NCBI GenBank assembly: GCA_021736565.1
Contig: JAIPFO010000075.1
Span: 1-11,690, forward strand
Direction of reading: 5' to 3'
Length of the DNA stretch: 11,690 nt
Source of the DNA: Phycisphaerae bacterium
GTDB lineage: Bacteria; Planctomycetota; Phycisphaerae; Sedimentisphaerales; SM23-30
Position 1 is the first letter of the stretch, and every line of letters begins with the position of its first letter. The notes beneath the pieces are model-generated. The model saw nothing but the letters and a program-made list of their open reading frames with translations, was not told the origin of the DNA and did no database searches. This document shows, piece after piece, positions 5,463 to 11,690 of this stretch. The position numbers were made by a program, and so were the translations under genes.

Positions 5463-7298
5463 ATGAGCCAGGCAAAAAACATCTATGACCTCATGGCCCA
5501 GACCCACAATGCCGCTGCGGACAAATCGCTCCTGCTGGCATTGGATATGCTGGAAGAACCCTATCAGACGGCCGCCATGGAGACCCTGATGGATCGGGGC
5601 TCTTCGCGTGGAACCGGCGAGCTGGTGGGGCGGTACCATATTTTCTCCCAAAACCGCAAATCACTTCTCTGCAAACGGGTGGGCGATCTGATCAATGGTT
5701 TATTCCACGCCGCCGATATGGACCAGGGGCAAACGCGTTTAAATGCGCTGGCGATCATTCGAAAAACCAAATACTATCGCCTTTCTGAAATAGTCACCCT
5801 GCTGCTGCGGGACCCTGTCCCACAAATATCACAGCAGGCGGGGGTGACCCTTCTGGAGATGGCACACCATTTTTCTCAAACGACTATCTCCGACCCCGAA
5901 GACCTGGCGGGTCAACCGGGCATCGCTACATCCGACGACCGGGGCTATTTTCTTTCGGCGATCCAAAATGCGATCCATCGTGATGGCTTGCGTCATCGTC
6001 GTGAAGTGGTCCTGGCCGCGATGATGGTGGTGCCGGCAGACCGGGCAACATTCTGGGCCGACAGCCTCAGCCCTTACCATGCCGTTGGTGAAACCGTCCG
6101 CGAGATCATCCAGCAGAACCCGCAGTCTGAACTGGCCTGCTTTTGCCTGACCGCGCTAAAAAATAATCACTTGCGCTTTGCCGTTAGCCGGGCCATTGCC
6201 CAAAGTACGAACGCGGATTATATTATCGCCCTGGCCGAGACATTCCTTCATGACCAGGACGATCAAATGGCAGAAGCCCTCCAGAAGATAAAAAAAGCAC
6301 GATGGCTTGCCCCCGGGGTCATCGCATTTGAAACACTTCCCCCGAACCAGCAGAAGGCCCTGACAGGATTTATCGGTCATTTAGGCCTGGCCCCTGAGGC
6401 GGTTGTCAACTACTATGCGCCCTTGATCGAAAGACTCGGGCCAGAGACCATTGCCGCTGTGATGAACTATTTCCCGAGGTTTTCAGGGGAGAGGGTTCTT
6501 GAACTGCTGGTGAAGGTACTCAACAGCCCGTATGAACATCTGGCCCATGCGGCCTTCAAGCAATTGATTCAGCGCCGCCCGAAAAATCTTTCTGAGATCA
6601 TTGCCCGCCAGCTTAACGGCCCTCACGAGTCGTTGCGGCAGATGGCCCGGAAATATTTTCAGAAGATCGCCTTTGAGAGCTATTGGAATAAATTTAACGC
6701 CATGAGCGACCCACAGAAGATCAAAACCGGCCAGGCGGTCTTTAAGATCGACCCGGACGCGACGACCCGATGGACCGCGTATATCCAAAAGCCTGACCCG
6801 GCGGCTCGTCTTGAAGCCATTCAAATGATCCGGATCCTTGGTCGCACAGCGCACCATACTGAAACCCTCAAGCACTGCCTCAGGGACCAAGATCCCTTCG
6901 TTCGCAGTTGCGCAATCGCCGCGCTGGGCGACCTGAAAGCCTCATTAACACCGGCACTCGCACACGAGATTGCCCTGACGCTGGAGGACACCGATTTACG
7001 CGTACGGGCCAATGCGATTGACGCGTTGAGCAGGAGTCCGTCGCCCGAGGTGCTCCAAAAGATCGTGCCCTTTATTCACAGTCGGCACAGTCGCCTGCGG
7101 GCCAATGCGATAAAAACCTTACACCATCTAAAGGCCGAATCCACCAACAAGGTTATCCGCCAGATGCTATGCGACCCGCGCCCGGGCCACCGCCGCAGCG
7201 CCCTGTGGCTCCAGCAACATCTGGCCGATACCGTTAATGAAAATGATTCACTTGCCATGGAGCGTTCCCATGTGGAATATTATACCGTCCCTTTATAA
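5463..7298 (+). CDS. HEAT-repeat protein, function unknown
   Basis: A 611-residue, mostly alpha-helical soluble protein with no signal peptide or membrane segment. HEAT repeats are clearest in the C-terminal third (about residues 440-585). Successive helices read DPAARLEAIQMIRILG, DPFVRSCAIAALGDLK, DTDLRVRANAIDALSRS, HSRLRANAIKTLHHLK and PGHRRSALWLQQHL, each with the D/P-x-x-R-x-x-A-I-x-x-L pattern. Weaker repeats occur earlier (DPVPQISQQAGVTLLEMA, SPYEHLAHAAFKQLIQR, GPHESLRQMARKYFQ). Such solenoids are protein-binding scaffolds; no enzymatic motif is seen. I chose ATG 5463 over an in-frame TTG at 5445; neither has a ribosome binding site. The 3' end overlaps the next gene by 29 bases, so the two are co-transcribed and probably co-translated, suggesting that the products interact. 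The partner is membrane-anchored, which would place this scaffold at the inner face of the membrane. Confidence 0.85.
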   Translation: MSQAKNIYDLMAQTHNAAADKSLLLALDMLEEPYQTAAMETLMDRGSSRGTGELVGRYHIFSQNRKSLLCKRVGDLINGLFHAADMDQGQTRLNALAIIRKTKYYRLSEIVTLLLRDPVPQISQQAGVTLLEMAHHFSQTTISDPEDLAGQPGIATSDDRGYFLSAIQNAIHRDGLRHRREVVLAAMMVVPADRATFWADSLSPYHAVGETVREIIQQNPQSELACFCLTALKNNHLRFAVSRAIAQSTNADYIIALAETFLHDQDDQMAEALQKIKKARWLAPGVIAFETLPPNQQKALTGFIGHLGLAPEAVVNYYAPLIERLGPETIAAVMNYFPRFSGERVLELLVKVLNSPYEHLAHAAFKQLIQRRPKNLSEIIARQLNGPHESLRQMARKYFQKIAFESYWNKFNAMSDPQKIKTGQAVFKIDPDATTRWTAYIQKPDPAARLEAIQMIRILGRTAHHTETLKHCLRDQDPFVRSCAIAALGDLKASLTPALAHEIALTLEDTDLRVRANAIDALSRSPSPEVLQKIVPFIHSRHSRLRANAIKTLHHLKAESTNKVIRQMLCDPRPGHRRSALWLQQHLADTVNENDSLAMERSHVEYYTVPL

Positions 7299-7812
7299 CA
7301 GCGAAACCCTGACCCGGATTCTCCGATCCTCTGGCGATTTCTCTGTCCAGAAGGATATCCCGACGGGAATGCGACTGGTGCGTGACTCCTTTTGGGCCTC
7401 CAGCGGGGACTCCCATTTCTTGTGGGTTCTTTTCGGACTGACTCTTTTTGTGATCGCGGTCTTTTCCCTCTGGCACGAAGTCAAAAAAAATCAACGTCGT
7501 AAAAAACAGACCGCAAATAATCCGGACCGGCTCTTTGAGCAACTTCTCGAATCGACCGGACTGACCCCGGATGAAAAAAAACTGCTCAACGAGATGACCT
7601 CTGGAATTCGCCTGAAACACCCCGCCATGTGCCTGCTGAGCCCTGGAATGCTCGACTGGTCTCGACAGCTCTGGCTCAAGGAAAAAGGGCGTCGAATCGT
7701 CACGGCCGGGAAGATAGCCCAGATCGATGAGATCGCGGTGAAATTATACGACCATCGGCCCAGCTCAACGCCTGAAGCCGAATCCTCACTAAAAGTCGAT
7801 TCCTGTCTATAA
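7270..7812 (+). CDS. Single-pass membrane protein paired with the HEAT-repeat protein, function unknown
   Basis: From the ATG at 7270 the product has 180 residues. The frame also offers ATGs at 7237 and 7243, but only 7270 has a good ribosome binding site, GGAG with a 7-base spacer inside the end of the upstream gene. Residues 1-48 are polar and probably outside. One membrane helix lies at about 49-68 (HFLWVLFGLTLFVIAVFSLW). The strongly basic KKNQRRKKQ follows, so the C-terminal part should be cytoplasmic. That part holds a compact helical region (about 86-137) with GLTPDEKKLLNEM and HPAMCLLSPGMLDWSRQLW, followed by a tail rich in Ser and Glu. The helical region reminds me loosely of the stretch before PilZ domains in some bacterial proteins, but no PilZ motif is present and I do not claim the relation. 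Translation is coupled to the HEAT-repeat gene by a 29-base overlap. Confidence 0.8.
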   Translation: MWNIIPSLYNSETLTRILRSSGDFSVQKDIPTGMRLVRDSFWASSGDSHFLWVLFGLTLFVIAVFSLWHEVKKNQRRKKQTANNPDRLFEQLLESTGLTPDEKKLLNEMTSGIRLKHPAMCLLSPGMLDWSRQLWLKEKGRRIVTAGKIAQIDEIAVKLYDHRPSSTPEAESSLKVDSCL

Positions 7813-7865
7813 AACCCCTTGACGGTCTGGACAATAAGCATAAAAACAGGTCTCACAGGGTCGCC

Positions 7866-7887
7866 ATGCCTCGAATTCCCGCGGCAT
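7866..7887 (+). terminator. Weak terminator-like hairpin after the membrane protein gene
   Basis: ATGCC (7866-7870) pairs with GGCAT (7883-7887), and two more G-C pairs form inside after one mismatch. A T-rich stretch (GATTTTCGTCTTT) follows a few bases later. It lies 54 bases after the stop at 7812 and may end the HEAT/membrane transcript. Confidence 0.3.
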
Positions 7888-7990
7888 AAGTGATTTTCGT
7901 CTTTAAAATGACCTTTTAAATGCGAAAAACAGGTCCAGAAATAACGATCTGCTGAGGTCCACCGCCCCCTCTATAAAAAAAAATAATAAA

Positions 7991-8019
7991 TTGGACAATT
8001 TTATGGTTGCAGGTATAAA
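7991..8019 (+). promoter_or_regulatory. Candidate sigma70-type promoter upstream of the XRE-cupin gene
   Basis: TTGGAC (7991-7996), a 17-base spacer and TATAAA (8014-8019, five of six consensus bases) are correctly spaced. A transcript from here would have a leader of about 250 bases before the XRE-cupin start. The -35 is only half matched. Confidence 0.35.
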
Positions 8020-8272
8020 ATAATATTGATAGAATGAAACTGTTGTGCGATTGTAAGCAAATGAATATTGGTGTCTAATCTTGAGGTGGAAAGCCTGAGA
8101 TACGGTTGATGCCTTGCTCATATCACGGAACTCTTACACAACCATCATGTTTTGATCCTGATAGTAACGGAAACGCCATAAATGTTGTAAAGCGTTGATC
8201 CTGGCATTTAATCGACGTTTTGATATGTCCTTATTAACTTGTGATGCAACCATCTTTTTTTATAGGAGTGCT

Positions 8273-8917
8273 ATGATGTTTAACGAGTATAACTTCAGTG
8301 TAATCAGAGCCTTACGACGTTCCATGGGCTGGACCATGGAAGAGCTTGCTGACAAATCCGGGGTCACCTATCCGACGGTTGCCGCCGTTGAAACCAATAA
8401 AAGTCTCCCGTCGATGAAAACACTGGACGCCCTGTCGGGGGCATTGCAATTTTCAGCCAGCAGTCTGTTATCCATGGCCGAACGTCGGGTCGTCCAGATC
8501 AGGAAGGCCGAGCCCATCAAAACGGATAAATTTGAAAAGGGGCAAAGCGGAATAGAGAACCTCAAAGTGGCCCATTTTGACAAAGGAAAACTTATCCGGG
8601 TCAAAGCCGGCGCCGGTGAAAAAATCCACGTGATGAAACTCCATGAGCATTGCCACGAATTGTGCTACGTGCTGAGCGGCCTGGTAAACCTGCGAATTGG
8701 CGATAATGACTATAAATTATCACCGGATGATACCATTCTCTTTGATGGCGTCATTGACCACGCCTATACCATGATCAAGGCCGGCGAGCTGATCACCGTT
8801 CATATCCCCAAAGATATCCGGATCATTGAAACATTGCTCGATAGCATGGAATCCAAGGTCGCCAAACTGGTTCGATCTGAAAAAAAGATCGCGAAATCAG
8901 AAAAAACTCCTGAATAA
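8273..8917 (+). CDS. XRE-family transcription factor with C-terminal cupin sensor domain
   Basis: The 214-residue protein joins an N-terminal XRE helix-turn-helix to a single cupin. The HTH spans about 7-65: SVIRALRRSMGWTMEELADK, then SGVTYPTVAAVETNKSLPSM as the recognition helix. The cupin spans about 108-180. Its first motif reads HEHCHELCYVLSG, with H124, H126, H128 and E129 as candidate metal ligands, and its second includes H163 in DGVIDHAYTM. In this family the cupin binds a small ligand or metal and alters DNA binding by a dimer; targets are commonly metabolic or transport genes. AGGAG at 8264-8268 precedes an ATGATG pair (8273, 8276); spacing favours the second ATG by a little. The frame is open back to a TTG at 8195 without support. 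The basic, lysine-rich tail (KKIAKSEKTPE) is unstructured. It is convergent with the response regulator, 13 bases away. Confidence 0.9.
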   Translation: MMFNEYNFSVIRALRRSMGWTMEELADKSGVTYPTVAAVETNKSLPSMKTLDALSGALQFSASSLLSMAERRVVQIRKAEPIKTDKFEKGQSGIENLKVAHFDKGKLIRVKAGAGEKIHVMKLHEHCHELCYVLSGLVNLRIGDNDYKLSPDDTILFDGVIDHAYTMIKAGELITVHIPKDIRIIETLLDSMESKVAKLVRSEKKIAKSEKTPE

Positions 8918-8922
8918 CATAA

Positions 8923-8960
8923 GACCGGTATCACGAGCCCTTCTTCTGCGCTACCGGGTC
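8923..8960. terminator. Imperfect inverted repeat at the convergent gene junction
   Basis: GACCGGTA (8923-8930) and TACCGGGTC (8952-8960) pair over 8 bases with one bulge around a 21-base loop. The element spans the 13-base gap between the XRE-cupin stop and the regulator stop and enters the regulator coding region. It could work as a bidirectional transcription barrier, but no T tract follows on either strand. Confidence 0.25.
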
Positions 8961-10322
8961 AACTTCCAATTGGAAATGCTTCATTTTTTTATACAGCGTT
9001 GTACGATTTATTTCGAGCGCATCGGCCGCCATCTGGCGGTTCCAGTTGTGCCGACGCAATGCCGATTCGATAAACTTCTTCTCCGGTTCTTCCAGGGCCA
9101 GCCGGAGACTCATCGGTTTTTGTTCGGCGTCTTGAGAGTCATCGTGATAGGTGACGATGTGTTCCGGCAAATCAGCCACTTCGATGTGCCGGTGCTTACC
9201 GAGCACCACCGCCCGCTCCACGATATTTTCAAGCTCCCGCACGTTGCCCGGCCAATAATACCCCTCCAGATACCGCATGGCCTCGTCATCAAATCCTATC
9301 TTATTCTTTCTGTGGGTTTCGCACATCTTCCGAAGAAATTTCTCGGCGAGTAAAGGAATATCGGTGACCCGCTCGGCCAGGGGCGGCAGTTCAATATTGA
9401 CAACATTGATCCGATAATACAAATCTTCCCGGAAATTGCCCAAACGGACCTCTTTTTGCAAATCCCTGTTGGTTGCCAGAATGATCCGTACATCCACCGT
9501 ATAAGTTTTATTGCTCCCGACCGGTTCAAACTGCCGCTCCTGGATCACCCGCAATAACTTCATTTGCAGGCCGGGGGTGGCTGAATTGATCTCATCAAGA
9601 AAAATAGTCCCGCCGTCAGCAGCAAGAAATTTCCCCGGCTTGTCATGGACCGCGCCGGTAAACGACCCTTTGACATGCCCGAACAGCTCACTTTCCAAAA
9701 GCGTCTCAGGCAACGCACCGCAACTTAATTCAACATAGGGCTTCTCCATCCGGTCAGACCGCTGGTGAATGGCACGTGCGATAAGACTTTTGCCGGTACC
9801 GCTCTGGCCGGTAATCAATACGGTAGCCTTACTGTCGGCAACGGATTCGACCGTATCAAATATCTTCAGCATCTTATAGTCATGGCCAATGACATTATCC
9901 AGACCATATTGAAAACGCAGCCTTTCTTTCAAATGACGATTTTCCTTCAGCAGGGCCTGCTGCTCCAATGCCCGCTTGACATTCATACGAATCTGGTCAT
10001 CGACGATCGGTTTGGTCAAATAATCATACGCCCCCATCTTGATCGCCTCAACCGCACTTTCGATCGTCCCGTACCCGGTAATGACAATCGTCAGCAACCC
10101 CGGATAACGCTTACGGATGACACGTAGTAATTCAACACCATCGGTTTCGGGCATATTCACATCCGTAATGACCAGATTGTAACATTGCTTCTCCAGTTCG
10201 TTGAGTGCTTCATTGAAACAACTCGCCCCCTGAGCCTGGTATCCTTCCAGCTTCAAAAATTCGCACAATGAATCTCGAATGATCTGATCATCGTCAACCA
10301 CCAGTATTTTATTGCCTTCCAT
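8931..10322 (-). CDS. NtrC-family sigma54-dependent response regulator
   Basis: From the ATG at 10322 the protein has 463 residues in the standard three-domain order. The receiver (about 4-118) has the acidic cluster D10-D12, phosphoacceptor D54 in VITDVNMP, T82 in VITGYG and K104 in LTKP. The AAA+ domain (about 142-370) has Walker A GQSGTGKS (172-179), the sigma54-contacting loop GSFTGA (219-224; usual form GAFTGA), Walker B GGTIFLDEI (237-245) and FREDLYYRINVV with the arginine finger region. The C-terminal Fis-type HTH (about 416-450) reads NWNRQMAADALEINRTTLYKKM. It will activate sigma54 promoters after phosphorylation, presumably by the kinase encoded just upstream. The frame begins one codon earlier with TTG, but ATG 10322 has GGGAG at good spacing. 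The targets are not visible in the window. Confidence 0.96.
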   Translation of the reverse strand: MEGNKILVVDDDQIIRDSLCEFLKLEGYQAQGASCFNEALNELEKQCYNLVITDVNMPETDGVELLRVIRKRYPGLLTIVITGYGTIESAVEAIKMGAYDYLTKPIVDDQIRMNVKRALEQQALLKENRHLKERLRFQYGLDNVIGHDYKMLKIFDTVESVADSKATVLITGQSGTGKSLIARAIHQRSDRMEKPYVELSCGALPETLLESELFGHVKGSFTGAVHDKPGKFLAADGGTIFLDEINSATPGLQMKLLRVIQERQFEPVGSNKTYTVDVRIILATNRDLQKEVRLGNFREDLYYRINVVNIELPPLAERVTDIPLLAEKFLRKMCETHRKNKIGFDDEAMRYLEGYYWPGNVRELENIVERAVVLGKHRHIEVADLPEHIVTYHDDSQDAEQKPMSLRLALEEPEKKFIESALRRHNWNRQMAADALEINRTTLYKKMKHFQLEVDPVAQKKGS

Positions 10323-10353
10323 CAAATATCACTCCCAAAAAACTATGCCTGTA

Positions 10354-10376
10354 CGGCGAAATACTTTCGATCGCCG
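10354..10376 (-). other. Intercistronic hairpin between kinase and regulator genes
   Basis: CGGCGA and TCGCCG form a perfect 6-bp stem with an 11-base loop in the 77-base gap. On the minus strand a TTTTTT run begins 11 bases after the stem, just before the regulator's ribosome binding site. The distance is too long for a classical terminator; it may adjust the kinase/regulator ratio. Confidence 0.35.
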
Positions 10377-10399
10377 ACTGGCACCTGACCCTTAAATAC

Positions 10400-11560
10400 T
10401 TAACACTTGCCATCGCCCCCCCCGAACTCCCAACTGGTATGGTCCAGGGGGATGCACACACTGAATAAGCTTCCTTTTCCCTGACGGTTCTGCGCCACAA
10501 TACGGCCGTTATATTTTTCGATAATTTCTTTACAAATCGCCAGCCCCAAACCGGTGCCCTTGCCAGCCTCCTTTGTAGAAAAAAAAGGCTCAAATAAATT
10601 TTCCTGAACCTCTTGAGACAACCCGATTCCCTCATCGGAAAAATTGATGATCAACTCACTGGCAGTCAGATGGGTTTCAACCTCCAACACCCCCCCTTGC
10701 CCCTCCATGGCATCGATCGCATTTTTTATCAAATTCGTAAAGACCTGGAATAAATTTCCGCTACGAATATTGGGCAGCCCCTTCTGGTATTTTTTTATGA
10801 TCTGCACCTGGTTATCATTCGCCTGGTTCTCCATCGCCTTGACCGCATCTTCAGCGATCTTATTAATATCGGCTTCTTTGAATGCCGAATAGCTGCTGCG
10901 AGAAAATTCCAGAAGTTCACTTATGATCTTCACCATCCGCAAGAGCCCCTTACGGGATTCATTGAGATATTGAATTGCCGGGCGACTCCCGCCGGCGTTC
11001 TCCATGACCCGTATTGCCAGGTTAATATAACGCAAAATCCCATCGAGGGGATTATTGAGCTCGTGGGCCACTTTTGCCGACAGCTTGCCAACCGACGCCA
11101 GGCGCTCTGCCGAGGCCAGGCCTTCATGAATCAGCACCTCAGCGGTCACATCCTCTATAAGTAATGTCCCGCCAACTTCCGTCGGCGACTGCCCTTTGAC
11201 CACAAGCGGACTGCAAATAATTCGTATCGTTTTTTTGGATCCGTTTCCTTGAAATGTAATATCTTCAAACGCGGTCGAACTCTCTTTATGGATCGCTCGA
11301 AGAATCTGATCTTCCCAGTTGGTCACGGGATGTTTTCTAAAAGAGGTCCTGATGATCTCGGCAATCGTATCGGCCGAATTATAGGTAGTCAGGAGATTAA
11401 TGGCCTGTTTGTTGCATTCGGTAATCATCAAGTGGCTGTTAAATGCCACAATGCCTATGGGAATTGATTCAATGATGCTCTGAGCAACAAACCGATGACA
11501 TAATCCATCACCCAGCTGGTCAGATCCACCATTTCCAGTTTTATCAGCACAATTATTCAT
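10400..11560 (-). CDS. Cytosolic PAS-containing sensor histidine kinase (NtrB-like)
   Basis: From the ATG at 11560 the protein has 386 residues. A PAS-type domain covers about 26-140 (SIIESIPIGIVAFNSHLMIT to GGTLLIEDVTAE). The HisKA dimerisation domain follows with phosphoacceptor H166 in VAHELNNPLDGIL, then the HATPase domain with N box NLIKNAIDAM (N276, N280), G1 DEGIGL (309-314), F box EPFFSTK (324-330) and G2 GKGTGLGL (333-340). There is no membrane segment, so the input is an internal signal, as in NtrB. It precedes the sigma54 regulator by 77 bases and should phosphorylate it. The frame extends to TTG 11584, where AGG lies five bases upstream; however, a strong promoter at 11600-11572 would start transcription near 11565, leaving only ATG 11560 and an almost leaderless mRNA. 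C-terminal GGGDGKC tail is unusual but unremarkable. Confidence 0.95.
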   Translation of the reverse strand: MNNCADKTGNGGSDQLGDGLCHRFVAQSIIESIPIGIVAFNSHLMITECNKQAINLLTTYNSADTIAEIIRTSFRKHPVTNWEDQILRAIHKESSTAFEDITFQGNGSKKTIRIICSPLVVKGQSPTEVGGTLLIEDVTAEVLIHEGLASAERLASVGKLSAKVAHELNNPLDGILRYINLAIRVMENAGGSRPAIQYLNESRKGLLRMVKIISELLEFSRSSYSAFKEADINKIAEDAVKAMENQANDNQVQIIKKYQKGLPNIRSGNLFQVFTNLIKNAIDAMEGQGGVLEVETHLTASELIINFSDEGIGLSQEVQENLFEPFFSTKEAGKGTGLGLAICKEIIEKYNGRIVAQNRQGKGSLFSVCIPLDHTSWEFGGGDGKC

Positions 11561-11571
11561 CTTCTTTATGA

Positions 11572-11600
11572 ATAATACTATCAAAATGACCTATAGTCAA
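11572..11600 (-). promoter_or_regulatory. Sigma70-type promoter of the kinase/regulator operon
   Basis: On the minus strand TTGACT (11600-11595), a 17-base spacer and TATTAT (11577-11572) each match five of six consensus bases. Transcription should start near 11565, five bases before the kinase ATG. The remaining sequence to the right edge is A/T-rich and shows no gene. Confidence 0.6.
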
Positions 11601-11690
11601 GCATAGCCGTTGTTTTTATGAAACATTTCTCTTGAAAATCGAGGTTTATTCGAAACAAAAAAAAAGAAAACTTGAGAAATCAGGGCACAT

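Larger units (their letters stand above)
7813..8272. other. Gene-free region upstream of the XRE-cupin gene
   Basis: 460 bases without a credible protein gene or tRNA. It holds an 11-base direct repeat AAAAACAGGTC (7842-7852 and 7925-7935), an A/T dyad TTTAAAA-N5-TTTTAAA (7902-7920), a candidate terminator (7866-7887), a candidate promoter (7991-8019) and a 9-base direct repeat TTGATCCTG (8152-8160 and 8195-8203). A minus-strand open frame at 7903-8121 lacks a ribosome binding site and protein-like composition. A small RNA or long leader could be hidden here. Confidence 0.5.

Noticed and set aside
8104..8117. Sigma54-like element GG-N10-GC with TTGC before the XRE-cupin gene
   Set aside because: The -24 half matches only at GG; such a weak match is expected by chance, and no enhancer pair for the regulator is seen.
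7903..8121. Open minus-strand frame of 72 codons with a hydrophobic stretch
   Set aside because: No ribosome binding site; the hydrophobic run comes from an A/T-rich tract and the reading has no protein-like organisation.
8964..8975. Perfect 12-base palindrome TTCCAATTGGAA
   Set aside because: It lies inside the regulator coding region, encoding FQLE near the C-terminus, and is probably coincidental.

Overview
The window carries twelve protein genes and no RNA genes, mobile elements or CRISPR arrays that I can see. It looks like chromosomal core plus a short accessory stretch from a Gram-negative-type bacterium of roughly 50 % GC. Evidence for this is the MEP-pathway gene ispF, an NtrC-type sigma54 activator with its cytosolic histidine kinase, Shine-Dalgarno sequences before several genes, and housekeeping genes scattered among unknowns (hisA stands apart from other his genes). 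This fits Desulfobacterota, Planctomycetota or related phyla; the sequence does not let me choose.

Layout. Positions 1-2428 (minus strand) read ispF, then cysS, then ruvC (cut by the left edge). cysS and ruvC overlap by an ATGA junction; ispF and cysS are 149 bases apart. Positions 2429-2823 hold no gene but are rich in repeats and end in a good sigma70-type promoter. Positions 2824-4852 (plus strand) carry a LOG-family nucleotide phosphoribohydrolase, hisA and dtd. A short minus-strand gene follows for a small membrane-anchored protein with a methionine heptad. It is divergent from a two-gene plus-strand unit: a 611-residue HEAT-repeat protein and an overlapping single-pass membrane protein, both of unknown function. 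After a 460-base gene-free stretch comes an XRE-cupin transcription factor (plus), facing a histidine kinase/sigma54-activator pair (minus) that fills the right end.

How the genes work together. ispF, cysS, ruvC, hisA and dtd serve isoprenoid synthesis, cysteine charging, Holliday-junction resolution, histidine synthesis and removal of D-amino acids from tRNA; they share no pathway. The kinase and activator form a complete cytosolic two-component system. The HEAT/membrane pair, with its own upstream region containing a 7-bp dyad, is the best candidate for something undescribed. Several starts were moved from the longest open frame to an internal ATG on the basis of ribosome binding sites or family length (ispF, hisA, HEAT protein, membrane protein, XRE-cupin, kinase, activator).
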